NCBI GenBank assembly: GCA_018828125.1
Contig: JAHJWB010000023.1
Location: 1-64,000, forward strand
DNA from: Gammaproteobacteria bacterium
Lineage (GTDB): Bacteria > Pseudomonadota > Gammaproteobacteria > Burkholderiales > Burkholderiaceae_C
Reading direction: 5' to 3'
DNA: 64,000 bases
Part shown: positions 26,532 to 35,257 of the stretch, piece by piece
Layout: each line of letters begins with the position of its first letter
Numbering within the stretch: position 1 is the stretch's first letter
Position numbers and translations under genes: made by a program
Notes under the pieces: model-generated
Told to the model about the DNA's origin: nothing
The model's input: only the letters and a program-made list of their open reading frames with translations
The model's database searches: none

Positions 26532-28253
26532 GTGAACTTCAAAAGAAAAGCGAGAACGCGCAGCAACCCCTATGCCCTGACCGCGCTATCGGCCCTGCCG
26601 ATTGCGCTGCTGGTCGGCTGCGGCGGGTCGTCTGAACCCGCGCTGCCCCAGCTGGCAGCGGCCACGCCCGGCACACTGCAATCGTGCAGCGCGCTGGCAA
26701 GCCGCATCAACTTTGCCAACACCACCATCACTGCGGCCAACACCATCGCTGCGGGCACATTGACCGTGGCGGGCGCGCCCGTGCGCGAACACTGCCAAGT
26801 CACCGGCAAGATGTTCCAGCGCGTGAGTTCGGTCGACGGCAAGAGCTACGCCATCGGGTTTGAGATGCGCCTGCCCATGGCGTGGAACGGCCGGTTCTTC
26901 TACCAAGGTAACGGCGGCATCGACGGCAGCGTGGTGACCGCCACCGGTGCCGTCAACGGCGGCGGCGGGCTGAACAACGCCCTCAACATGGGGTTTGCCG
27001 TCATCAGCTCGGACGCAGGCCACGAAGGCTCCATGGGCCCGACCTTTGGCGTCGATCCGCAAGCGCGCCTGGACTACGGCTACCAAGCCGTGGCCAAGCT
27101 CACGCCCATGGCCAAGAGCGCCATCCAGACCGCCTACGGCAAGGCACCCGACCGCTCTTACTTTGGCGGCTGCTCCAACGGCGGACGGCACACCATGGTG
27201 GCGGCTTCGCGTTTTGCGGACCAGTACGACGGCTACCTGGTGGGCAACCCCGGCTTCAACCTGCCCAAGGCGGCCATTGCCAGCATTGCCAGCGGCAAGA
27301 TCTACGCGTCGCTGGCCAGCACGCCGGGCGACCTGTCCACGGGATTCACCACGGCCGAGCGCGCGCTGGTCTCGAAGGCCGTTCTGGCCAAGTGCGACGC
27401 GCTGGACGGCGCCGCCGACGGGCTGGTGCAAGACACCGGCGCCTGCCAGGCCGCCTTCAACCTGGATCGCGACGTGCCCACCTGCAGCGGCGCACGTGAC
27501 GGCAGCTGCCTGTCTGCCGACCAGAAAACCGGCATTGCCAAGATCTTCAGCGGCCCCACCACCAGCACGGGCAGCAAGATCTACACAAGCTTTCCGTACG
27601 ACGCGGGGCTGGCAGGCGGCGGGTATGGCTTTTGGGAGTTCACCGCACCGCTGGTGCTCGACTCGGGCGGCGTGGCCCTGATCTGGTCTGCGCCACCAGA
27701 GGACGCCGCCACCTTCAACGGCCCCGTGTTTGCGTTGACCGGCAACGTGGACACCATGGTGGCCCGCGTGAACGCGACCAACGCGGTGTACACGGAAAGC
27801 GGCATGTCGCTGATGACGCCCCCCAACCCCAGCAACCTGTCAGCCATCAAGGGCCGTGGCGCCAAGATGATGGTCTACCACGGCACCAGCGACCCGATCT
27901 TCTCCAGCGACGACACCACGGCCTGGTATGAGAGCGTGCGCGCGGCCAACAACGGCGACGCCAGCAACTTCGCCCGCTTCTACCGCGTGCCCGGCATGAA
28001 CCACTGCTCCGGCGGCCCCGCCACCGACCAGTTCGACATGCTGACCCCGCTGGTGAACTGGGTGGAAAAGGGCGAGGCCCCTGATAGCGTGCTGGCCACC
28101 GCGCGCGGCGCAGGCAACGCGGGCGGAGTGAACGCCGACGTACCCGCCAGCTGGTCTGCCAATCGCACGCGGCCGCTGTGCGCGTATCCCAAGGTAGCGC
28201 GCTACAACGGGACGGGGGATGTGGAGAGTGCGAGCAGTTTCAGCTGCAAGTGA
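26532..28253 (+). CDS. Tannase/feruloyl esterase family lipoprotein
   Basis: A 573-residue tannase-family (PF07519-type) esterase. The GTG at 26532 is chosen because AGGAGA lies eight bases upstream. The leader ALPIALLVGCGG has a lipobox (L-V-G-C), so the enzyme is likely anchored at the cell surface or periplasm. The nucleophile motif is GGCSNGGRHTMVAASRF (serine in GCSNGG), the calcium-binding/lid part is cysteine-rich (CDALDGAADGLVQDTGACQ), and the late histidine is in PGMNHCSGGPATDQFD. It would release ferulate or related acids from plant esters outside the cytoplasm, supplying the CoA pathway encoded upstream. A strong terminator follows. Confidence 0.9.
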   Translation: MNFKRKARTRSNPYALTALSALPIALLVGCGGSSEPALPQLAAATPGTLQSCSALASRINFANTTITAANTIAAGTLTVAGAPVREHCQVTGKMFQRVSSVDGKSYAIGFEMRLPMAWNGRFFYQGNGGIDGSVVTATGAVNGGGGLNNALNMGFAVISSDAGHEGSMGPTFGVDPQARLDYGYQAVAKLTPMAKSAIQTAYGKAPDRSYFGGCSNGGRHTMVAASRFADQYDGYLVGNPGFNLPKAAIASIASGKIYASLASTPGDLSTGFTTAERALVSKAVLAKCDALDGAADGLVQDTGACQAAFNLDRDVPTCSGARDGSCLSADQKTGIAKIFSGPTTSTGSKIYTSFPYDAGLAGGGYGFWEFTAPLVLDSGGVALIWSAPPEDAATFNGPVFALTGNVDTMVARVNATNAVYTESGMSLMTPPNPSNLSAIKGRGAKMMVYHGTSDPIFSSDDTTAWYESVRAANNGDASNFARFYRVPGMNHCSGGPATDQFDMLTPLVNWVEKGEAPDSVLATARGAGNAGGVNADVPASWSANRTRPLCAYPKVARYNGTGDVESASSFSCK

Positions 28254-28263
28254 TCGGGGATTG

Positions 28264-28303
28264 AAAAGGGGAAGCCCGGCGCAGGCCGGGTTTCCCCTTT
28301 CTT
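28264..28303. terminator. Bidirectional Rho-independent terminator
   Basis: AAAGGGGAAGCCCGGC-GCAG-GCCGGGTTTCCCCTTT is a 16-bp stem with flanking A and T runs between the converging tannase and AhpD-like genes. Confidence 0.9.
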
Positions 28304-28753
28304 TTACGCCTTGGCGCGAGGCTTCATGCGAAAGCTGATGCCCATGCGATTGATGGCATTCATGGTGGCAATCGTAAGAGTCAGATCCACCAGATCCTTC
28401 TCGCCAAACACGGCCAATGCCGCCGCATAGGCCTCACCGGAGGCATGGGTCTCGCTCACGCGGGTCACCTCCTCGGCCCACGCTAGCGCGGCGCGCTCCT
28501 GCTCGGAGAACAGATACGCCGCCTCATGCCACACGGGCACAAGCACCACCTTCTCCACCGACATGCCTTCGGCCAGCAGGTCACGCGTGTGGAGGTCGAT
28601 GCAGTGCGCGCACCCGTTGATCTGCGACACGCGTAGAAAGACCAAGTGCGTCAGCAAGCTTGGCAGGCCGGTGGCGTGGGTGACGAAGTGGTGCAGCGCG
28701 CCTACGGCCTTGGCACCCTCGGGCGATACGTTGAACCAAACAGCACGATTCAT
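28304..28753 (-). CDS. AhpD-like carboxymuconolactone decarboxylase-family protein
   Basis: A 149-residue CMD/AhpD-fold protein with the redox motif INGCAHCIDLHTRD (C-x-x-C followed by H), typical of alkylhydroperoxidase AhpD-core proteins. The C-terminal TIATMNAINRMGISF is also conserved. It is likely a small oligomeric thiol peroxidase/reductase in the cytoplasm; the physiological substrate is unknown. It converges on the tannase gene with a shared terminator and has an AGGAA ribosome-binding site upstream of ATG 28753. Confidence 0.85.
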   Translation of the reverse strand: MNRAVWFNVSPEGAKAVGALHHFVTHATGLPSLLTHLVFLRVSQINGCAHCIDLHTRDLLAEGMSVEKVVLVPVWHEAAYLFSEQERAALAWAEEVTRVSETHASGEAYAAALAVFGEKDLVDLTLTIATMNAINRMGISFRMKPRAKA

Positions 28754-28846
28754 ACAGCAGTTCCTTTACGTTGAATGTTGGGCGGAGGGCGATATCGACC
28801 TCCTGCAACCAAGACGGGTGACGTGAGGGCGCTGTGACAGATGCGG

Positions 28847-29012
28847 GATAAATGGCAGGCCAAGGCATGCGGAGCAGGTGCTAATGCGTTCAACACCGAG
28901 CGGCCAGCGAGCTGATCTGCCAACGGCACTAGGCCGCTGTGTTTTTCCGAAAGTGGCCCGCTACAGCTGGACGGGGGATGTGAAGAGTGCGAGCAGTTCT
29001 CGCTGCAAGTGA
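28847..29012 (+). pseudogene. Decayed duplicate of a tannase/feruloyl-esterase C-terminus
   Basis: This stretch aligns with the last 55 or so codons of the intact tannase gene at 26532-28253. In one frame it reads GAGANAFNTERPAS*SANGTRPLC against GAGNAGGVNADVPASWSANRTRPLC of the intact protein. The tryptophan codon has become TGA, two bases are missing after the PLC codons, and then TGGCCCGCTACAGCTGGACGGGGGATGTGAAGAGTGCGAGCAG resumes the match up to the same stop. No upstream part of the gene remains. It is the remnant of a second tannase-family gene or of a local duplication. Confidence 0.8.
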
Positions 29013-29665
29013 CTGGGTATTGAAAGTTTGAAGCCCAGCTGTTGCCGGCGTTTTGTTTGGACAATTGAGTGAATAGAAGCCCTGACTCGTCCGGCGCTGC
29101 AGTCGCTGCAGGCGCTGCAGTTTCCAGACGTCGCGGCCCGGGCTAACATAATCTTGAAGCGAATCGCGCCGATTCGTTGCCAACTGTGCAGCGATTGCGA
29201 TCATCCAAACCGTGCCATCTAAGGCGCACTATCGGGCGAGAGCTGCCGCTGGAGGTTTGAGAAAAGCATTCGCTGAATGTTTGCATCCACTGGCAGCAAC
29301 AGGCCCTGAGTTCGCATGATGATTCAAGCGCCTTAGGCTTCGCTCCATTTGCCATCCGGTTTACAGCGTCGGTATCGCGTTTGGGCGACAGCGCGGCTCC
29401 TACATCCGCGAGCTTCAGGGTATCTGTTCACAACGATGCCGAGCACTCTCCGATGGGTCCTCTAAACCAAAGCTGGGCGGGATGCGAGTCATTGCGACGA
29501 TGCCAAATCGAGTCGAATACGATTTCAGACAATGCAATCGGAGGCTAAAAAACGCCAACCGGCGACCAGCCGGCGCCGGGCATGCTCGTCCGTCCCTGTC
29601 AGGCGAGCGGCCTTGCTGCCACCGCTTCAGGAAGAGCGCGTCTTGCCGATAACCAAAAGGTTACG
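29013..29665. other. Gene-poor stretch
   Basis: No supported gene was found on either strand. A small direct repeat of GCTGCAG occurs three times in 29094-29120. Short frames here show no family resemblance and no ribosome-binding sites. The region continues from the tannase pseudogene and looks like decayed sequence. Confidence 0.5.
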
Positions 29666-30256
29666 ATGAAAAGCCTCCTCGCTCTGCTGCTGGCCAGCGC
29701 CTGCTTCCAGGCGCAGTCCGCCAACCTGCCTCCCTGCGACAAGGCGGTGCGTTTCAGTGCAGCTTGGTTCGCCGACCCGGAAGTGGACAACGCCAAACCG
29801 GCCGCCGAACTGACGAAGATCGGCGCAGGCGCCGGCCGCAGCGGTACGCAACTCGGCCACGTCGTTGTCGAGACCAAGCTGGCGGTGATGCCGCAGACCA
29901 GTTGCCAGGGCGTCGTCGTGCGGCTGGATTACATCAAACCGGTGCTGCGCGTGGCCAGCGAGATCCCGCCGGGCAGTTGTGCCTATGCGCACGTGATGAG
30001 ACACGAGCAGACGCATGTGCGCATTCACCGCGACATCGCGCGCCAGTTCCGCGATCTGGACTATCCCTGGGCCTCGGGCGGCAGCAGCGCGGGCATCCTG
30101 CTCTACGCAAAACAGGAACTCGACCGCCTGATGCAAGCCCAGGTGCTGTTCGACAACCCCGAGGAATACGCCCGCAACTTCAGCGCATGCGGTGGTGAGA
30201 TCACGCGGCTGGTGAAGCCCGCGACGTCCACCAAGTCGGGGCCGACATCGGGTTGA
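29666..30256 (+). CDS. Secreted protein with HExxH zinc-protease motif
   Basis: A 196-residue protein with a signal peptide (MKSLLALLLASACFQAQSA) followed by two-cysteine sequence and the motif MRHEQTHVRIHRD around residue 114. HEQTH fits the HExxH zinc-binding signature, and a further histidine (HRD) follows. The size and motif resemble small DUF922-type putative periplasmic zinc proteases, but I cannot assign a family firmly. The ATG at 29666 is chosen because it begins the signal peptide. No operon partner is apparent. Confidence 0.65.
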   Translation: MKSLLALLLASACFQAQSANLPPCDKAVRFSAAWFADPEVDNAKPAAELTKIGAGAGRSGTQLGHVVVETKLAVMPQTSCQGVVVRLDYIKPVLRVASEIPPGSCAYAHVMRHEQTHVRIHRDIARQFRDLDYPWASGGSSAGILLYAKQELDRLMQAQVLFDNPEEYARNFSACGGEITRLVKPATSTKSGPTSG

Positions 30257-30530
30257 GGCAACCGCCTTCCGCGAGGGCTGATTGGTCGCCTTGGGCTGGA
30301 CCAGACTGATGCCGACGGTCAGGCTTGCTGCCGCCGAGACCGGCGTGAGCCCCCGCGCCGACCTTCGACTGCGCCACTTTTTCCGCCCCCGCACCCAACA
30401 GGCGTGTGGGGATAGAGCCACTCGCGTGGCTCACGGGGTCGTCGGCACATGAGTCAAAAGTGGCTTACCTCTGCATCGGCGCCAACACCGATGGAATTCG
30501 AACAACTCCGAAACGGAAGTTGAAATATGT

Positions 30531-30998
30531 CTATGGAACCGGGCGAAGCCCACTTTCCAGAAGTGACTTCAATGCGAAGACTCCTGAATCAGCGCGCTTT
30601 TGCATGATCATTTTTGCCACTGGCAGAAGTAACAACTTGACAATCCTGCTTTTGGACCGACTCAGCATTCGCCACTTAATGTTCGTCTTACTCTCTGCCT
30701 GCGTGACCAGTTCGATCTCCATTCTTGGAAGAAGTGGAAAAAGCCTGCCCTCGGTTACGAAGCGGCTGCAAGGCACCGATTCTTTCACCACTATTTCAAT
30801 TGAACGCTTTCCCTGCAGCGGCACGGAAACGAGTTCAACATAGGTTTTGTTGACTTCGCCATGATTCAAGTCGTTCATCGAGCTGATCGATATCACCTCA
30901 GGGAACCACTCTCCAAAACGCTCCATATTGCTCACAACGGAAAACGCGTGCTCAATAGAACAGTCAACACACACACTGGTTTCGGCGATCAGAAACAT
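30531..30998 (-). CDS. SRPBCC (START-like) family protein
   Basis: A 155-residue protein with a START/polyketide-cyclase-like pattern: IAETSVCVDCSIEHAFSVVSNMERFGEWFPEVISIS at the N-terminus and a long C-terminal helix (VKLLLLPVAKMIMQKRADSGVFALKSLLE). Such folds bind hydrophobic ligands or act as cyclases/aromatases; the ligand is unknown. Its AT content is clearly higher than that of neighbouring genes, which suggests it was acquired by transfer. Confidence 0.7.
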   Translation of the reverse strand: MFLIAETSVCVDCSIEHAFSVVSNMERFGEWFPEVISISSMNDLNHGEVNKTYVELVSVPLQGKRSIEIVVKESVPCSRFVTEGRLFPLLPRMEIELVTQAESKTNIKWRMLSRSKSRIVKLLLLPVAKMIMQKRADSGVFALKSLLESGLRPVP

Positions 30999-31242
30999 TC
31001 GTGGCCTTACTACGAAGACTAAATTTGAGAATTGCTTGTGGCAGGTCTACACCTGTCCTAGCGTCCGCACAGGAACCTTATGGGTAGCGCATATTGATTT
31101 CCTCAGGGCTCGCCACATTCAAAAATGCCAGTGCGAAGACCGAGAACGGACACCAACATCTGACCCCCGGTGGATTAACTTGGTTTGAGGTTTCCCCGGG
31201 AACGTCAAAGGCTTGAGTTGGGCAGGTTTGAGGAAGCCACTC

Positions 31243-32670
31243 TTATTGAGCGAACACTTTGGGCCTGAACGCTCGCCAAGGCTGCAATCGTTCAAGGTCA
31301 CGAGCGACCTGAAGCAGAACATCTTCACGCCCCATTCCCGCCACCATTTGAATGGGAACGGGCATCTCGTCATGCATGCCTGCTGGCAAGGTAAGCGCTG
31401 GCAGTCCGGTCATGTTGAACTGCGCTGTGAAAGGAATCGCATCGAAGAGCCGGTCGTACCAGCCATGAGCGTCGAGACTCGCATCGTTTTGATCCAGGTA
31501 CCCAAGGGGCAGTGGCGAGCGTTTCAAGGCGGGCATCAAGATCATGTCGTAGCGCGTGAGAAATACGCCGAGACTTCGGGACATGGCGTTCATCACGGCA
31601 AACACGTCCTCGATGTCCATCGCCGTCAATGCGTTGCCCGCCTGCGCGCAGGCCAGCGTCACTGCCTCAAGCACATCTGGCCCAGGTTCACGGCCCGTAG
31701 CGGCTTTCAACCCATTGACCCCCACCGCAAGGAAAGACATCCACGCCGAAAAATTCGCGCGCATGAAAGCATCAACGTCATAGACAGGCGCCGTTTCCTC
31801 AATCACATGCCCCTGGGCCTCCAACAAGCGGGCGGTGCGCTGCAGCGCCTCGTCGATTTGCCGCTCCACCGCCGGCGCCTTGGGCCACCGCCGCACCAAC
31901 GCTACTTTCAGTGGCCGGGTGTCGGAAGCAATCGCGCGCACGTAGGACTGGGTTGGCAAGGCGATGCCTTGGGTCGCGCCGATGTCGGCGCCTGCGACAG
32001 CATCGAGCAATGCCGCGCAATCGCGTACCGTTCGGGTCACGGCGAATTCGCAGGCCATACCGAGCAGTGGCATCCCGTGGTAGGGGCCAAGAGGCGTTCG
32101 TCCCCGAGATGGTTTCAATCCGATCAGGCCGCAAGAGGCCGCTGGAATCCGTATGGAACCTCCGCCATCGTTGGCATGCGCCACGGGCACAATGCCGGCC
32201 GCTACAGCGGCCGCTGAACCCCCTGAAGAGCCGCCAGAAGAGCGATTGAGGTTGTAGGGGTTGCGGGTGGGCCCGTGAAGAACCGACTCGGTGGTGGCGT
32301 TGAAGCCGAACTCGGGCGTTGCTGTGATCCCGATGGTGTTGAGGCCCGCCTTGCGAAAGCGCGTGAACAGTTCACTGTCTGCCGGAGGAATGAACTCGCC
32401 CTTGGCCAGCATGCGGGTGCCCATCATTTGCGGCACGCCGCCTACCGCCAGAACCAGGTCCTTGACCAAAAATGGCACGCCAGCAAAAGCGCCCTCGCTG
32501 TCGCCCATCACTGGAGGGTCCAGCCTGCGGACAACGGCGTTGATTGAACCGTTTACCGAATCGATTGCGCGGTTGGCACAGTCGGTGAGTTCTGCTCCGC
32601 TCACTTCTCCGGCTCTGACCAAATCGGCCAATCCAGTGGCGTCATGTGCGCTGTAGTCCTTCAAGTCCAT
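31243..32670 (-). CDS. Amidase (amidase-signature family)
   Basis: A 475-residue AS-family hydrolase. The Ser-cisSer-Lys triad is visible: lysine in VPFLVKDL (about residue 70), cis-serine in [17 protein letters not shown] (about 148) and the nucleophile in [20 protein letters not shown] (about 172). It hydrolyses small or aromatic amides; the exact substrate (aliphatic amide, acylamide, nylon oligomer or peptide amide) cannot be read from the sequence. A LuxR-type regulator lies 86 bases upstream in the same direction and may control it. Confidence 0.9.
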   Translation of the reverse strand: MDLKDYSAHDATGLADLVRAGEVSGAELTDCANRAIDSVNGSINAVVRRLDPPVMGDSEGAFAGVPFLVKDLVLAVGGVPQMMGTRMLAKGEFIPPADSELFTRFRKAGLNTIGITATPEFGFNATTESVLHGPTRNPYNLNRSSGGSSGGSAAAVAAGIVPVAHANDGGGSIRIPAASCGLIGLKPSRGRTPLGPYHGMPLLGMACEFAVTRTVRDCAALLDAVAGADIGATQGIALPTQSYVRAIASDTRPLKVALVRRWPKAPAVERQIDEALQRTARLLEAQGHVIEETAPVYDVDAFMRANFSAWMSFLAVGVNGLKAATGREPGPDVLEAVTLACAQAGNALTAMDIEDVFAVMNAMSRSLGVFLTRYDMILMPALKRSPLPLGYLDQNDASLDAHGWYDRLFDAIPFTAQFNMTGLPALTLPAGMHDEMPVPIQMVAGMGREDVLLQVARDLERLQPWRAFRPKVFAQ

Positions 32671-32756
32671 GTCTCAAGCTCCTTATTTATGTCCTGTCAC
32701 TTCAGGGCAAAGAGAGCTTGCAGCAAAGCGTCAATCTTTTGAATGATGCAAATGAC

Positions 32757-33788
32757 CTATGGTGGCGAAGATCGGTCAGGGCTGGACGAAACAAGGACGG
32801 AGGCCAGCGTCGCTCGGTTGTGGACGCGCAGCTTGTCGTAGATTTGGCTCGTCTGATTGCGCACCGTAGCCGGGGAAATACCCAGATGGCGCGCGACGTG
32901 TTTATGGCTGAGGCCTTGGGTCAAGAGTGCTGCCACTTCCGCTTCGCGCGGGCTTAACCGACTGACCGGTGACAGGGGTCTGACGTGCACTCTCCGAAGT
33001 CCAGCGCCGTCGTCGACTTTGGCCGGCTTCGCGGTGATGACCAGTCCCAAATCATCAGCCACTAGTCGACCGGTGTGCTTCAGTGCCGTTCGCATGGCTG
33101 CCTGCAACTTATCGCGAACGGGGCCCTCAGCATCCATTCCCAAGGCAAGCAACCCGGCACCGCCAAAGACGCAGTGCCCGGCAGCGGATACCAGCAGCTC
33201 AACACCCTCACCGATCGTCGCGGCAGTCACGTCTGCCCGTTGGCGGATTTGTCGGTCCAACACCTCAACCGATGCGTACAGAAAATCGCGTTCACCACTG
33301 TGCCAGCGGCGCACTGACGATCCTCCATGGCGCAAACAGGCCAAGAACAATGAGCCTTGATGATCCGTTCGTATCTGGGTGGCTGTGGCGATGGACCCGA
33401 TGCCATACCGATCCACCATCGCCAACATCCCGTCCGTCTGCACGGATTGACTCCGCAGGTACGTGGCAACCCGTCTCGGGGCCTTGCGAATCTGATCAAG
33501 TAACAGATCTTCGTGGCTCATCGCCTGCCATGTTTGATAGAAGTCACCCGGCAGGTTCAGCGAAGCCGTGCCATGCATCACTGGGCCGGTAATGCTTGAG
33601 TTTGACGGCACGCCGTTGCCCGCGCTTGAAGTCTCCCAGCCCAGGAACCCATACCAGGCCGAATCAAAGCCCAGCACCTTAGCCAGCCGCCTCACGCACC
33701 CATCCAGAGCAGAAAGCGGGGGCATTTCCTCGAGAAGTCGATCGACCTCATTGAGATAGGTCGAAAAGGTTCGAATGCTGCAGGTCAA
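32757..33788 (-). CDS. LuxR-family transcriptional regulator
   Basis: A 343-residue protein with a C-terminal GerE/LuxR helix-turn-helix (LSPREAEVAALLTQGLSHKHVARHLGISPATVRNQTSQIYDKL, residues about 277-319). The N-terminal 250 residues are GAF-like in spacing but too diverged to name a ligand. There is no receiver or AHL-binding signature. It precedes the amidase gene on the same strand and is the likely regulator of that gene. Two overlapping palindromes lie upstream of its start. Confidence 0.85.
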   Translation of the reverse strand: MTCSIRTFSTYLNEVDRLLEEMPPLSALDGCVRRLAKVLGFDSAWYGFLGWETSSAGNGVPSNSSITGPVMHGTASLNLPGDFYQTWQAMSHEDLLLDQIRKAPRRVATYLRSQSVQTDGMLAMVDRYGIGSIATATQIRTDHQGSLFLACLRHGGSSVRRWHSGERDFLYASVEVLDRQIRQRADVTAATIGEGVELLVSAAGHCVFGGAGLLALGMDAEGPVRDKLQAAMRTALKHTGRLVADDLGLVITAKPAKVDDGAGLRRVHVRPLSPVSRLSPREAEVAALLTQGLSHKHVARHLGISPATVRNQTSQIYDKLRVHNRATLASVLVSSSPDRSSPP

Positions 33789-34291
33789 CAGCTGGCCCCC
33801 GTTGCTTAAGAATGGAAAGGGGGAGCGCGCGTATTAATGCACTGGACTTCACCCGCTTCTGTTGACAATTATCAACTTCCAGTTCGAAGTTGTGACGTCT
33901 CCCCCATATCCGGACACATTCAAACTGGAGTTGGACGGCTTCCGGCTTGTTAAACCGACCTCTTTTTGACCTACTCACTCGGGGTCAGGTCTGGGCGATG
34001 ACAACATCTGACATTGGCAGGGCAACGCAGGCAGGCAGGCAGGCAATAGCCCAACACTGATGAGTGGCCGCTGCCGAATGTGCAGCGGTCGGTCGCAGGA
34101 TGGCGAATAGCAGGTTTCGGCGGCGACTGCCATCGGGCTGCAAAACCTGACCGGCTGCAGTCAGCCTCAATCAGCCGGTCCGCAGCGCTGACGTTCCGCA
34201 AAATCATGGGCTAGACAAGGCTGAACTCCGGAATTGAGGTGTTTGCATTTAGTTGGGCTGATGCAGCCAAGACCTTGCCAGCAATTAGCGC
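33789..34291. other. Intergenic region upstream of the LuxR regulator
   Basis: The interval has no supported gene. Its right part carries GC-rich low-complexity sequence (GCAGGCAGGCAGGCAGG near 34028). Its left part holds the two palindromes listed separately, which probably control the LuxR gene. Confidence 0.5.
33861..33892. promoter_or_regulatory. Overlapping palindromes upstream of luxR-type gene
   Basis: GTTGACAATTATCAAC (33861-33876) is an inverted repeat with one mismatched pair. It shares its last bases with a second, perfect one, CAACTTC-CAGTTC-GAAGTTG (33873-33892). The first also contains TTGACAATT, a good -35-like hexamer. They lie 73-104 bases upstream of the LuxR start and may be its own or another regulator's operators. 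Confidence 0.5.
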
Positions 34292-34453
34292 TTACTCCGA
34301 TGCGCCCGGCGCGCGTTCAGTTGGCATTTGCGATCTGCTGACTTCGTTCTTCGCCTTCTTCTCTTGGTCGTAATGCCACTTAACGGCGAAGAACATGCCC
34401 GTGCCGAACACGAGCACCTTGAAGGTGATGAAGACTATCGGGACCCAATCCAC
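34292..34453 (-). CDS. 53-residue putative membrane protein
   Basis: On the minus strand a GTG at 34453 preceded by an AGGAG ribosome-binding site opens a 53-codon frame. It begins MDWVPIVFITFKVLVFGTGMFF (one membrane helix), then AVKWHYDQEKKAKNEVSRSQ and a short hydrophilic tail, and ends with TAA. The helix followed by a basic tail and the strong ribosome-binding site argue that it is translated. No function is known to me. It stands alone. Confidence 0.7.
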   Translation of the reverse strand: MDWVPIVFITFKVLVFGTGMFFAVKWHYDQEKKAKNEVSRSQMPTERAPGASE

Positions 34454-34860
34454 TTTTGAGATTCTCCTGGCTGTTGATTGGCACTATCGAGTGTGAAGTG
34501 CACGGCCTCCGCCGCGTCGTGAGATTCATCGTGTACGAGCTATCGTCGAACTACGCATTGACAGCACTGGGCAAAGGGGCTGAAAGCTTGGTGTGATGCT
34601 ATCGAGCTTGATATCTTGGCGTAAGCATCAGTTCTGCTTAAATTTGCCGTAGCAGATGGATGTCGCTGTGCAAGGCAGCTGCCCGAAAGCGGCTTTGTCA
34701 TTGGGGCCGTGTGTGGCCGTAATGCGCGGTTTGGATGCAAATGGCAGCTTCGAGTCCCCCGCCACTGCGCCGCGATCCACGTGCCAGCCTGCTGACACTC
34801 CGCTGTCAGCAGCCCCCGCTCACCATCAAGGCTTCTTTCTTCACACACAAGGAGCCTTGA
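34454..34860. other. Intergenic region upstream of two VOC genes
   Basis: No gene is supported. The last 20 bases carry AAGGAG, the ribosome-binding site of the first VOC gene. Short frames on the minus strand look like shadows. Confidence 0.5.
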
Positions 34861-35238
34861 ATGAAAAACGCCATCACCTGGTTTGAAATCCCCACCACGC
34901 AACTCGACCGCGCACAGGCTTTTTACGAAGCCGTGCTGGGCCGCCTCTTGCAGCGCGAAATGATGGGCCCTAGCGAAGGCGCCGTGTTTACATACGACCA
35001 AGCGGCAGACGGTGTGGGTGGTGCGTTGATGATGGGACCCACGGCGCAGCGGGTATCAGGCAGCGGCACACTGGTGTACCTGGATGCATCGCCCTCGCTT
35101 GACGCTGCGCTGGAGCGCGTGGTGGCGCACGGCGGCAAGGTGGCGCTGCCCCGCCAGGCCCTGCCGCCGGGTATGGGGTTTTTTGCGCACATCCATGACC
35201 TGGATGGCAACCGCGTGGGTCTTCACGCACTTTCTTGA
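34861..35238 (+). CDS. VOC-family (glyoxalase-like) protein 1
   Basis: A 125-residue single-domain VOC protein (NAITWFEIPTTQLDRAQAFYEAVLG, ending HIHDLDGNRVGLHAL). It has the beta-alpha-beta-beta-beta module and an acidic metal-ligand region near the end. Small VOC proteins are isomerases, dioxygenases or resistance proteins; the reaction is not predictable. It has a strong AAGGAG ribosome-binding site and is followed after 19 bases by a second VOC gene, so the two probably form an operon and may act as a pair. Confidence 0.85.
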   Translation: MKNAITWFEIPTTQLDRAQAFYEAVLGRLLQREMMGPSEGAVFTYDQAADGVGGALMMGPTAQRVSGSGTLVYLDASPSLDAALERVVAHGGKVALPRQALPPGMGFFAHIHDLDGNRVGLHALS

Positions 35239-35257
35239 AGAACGAAAGGACAACCAC

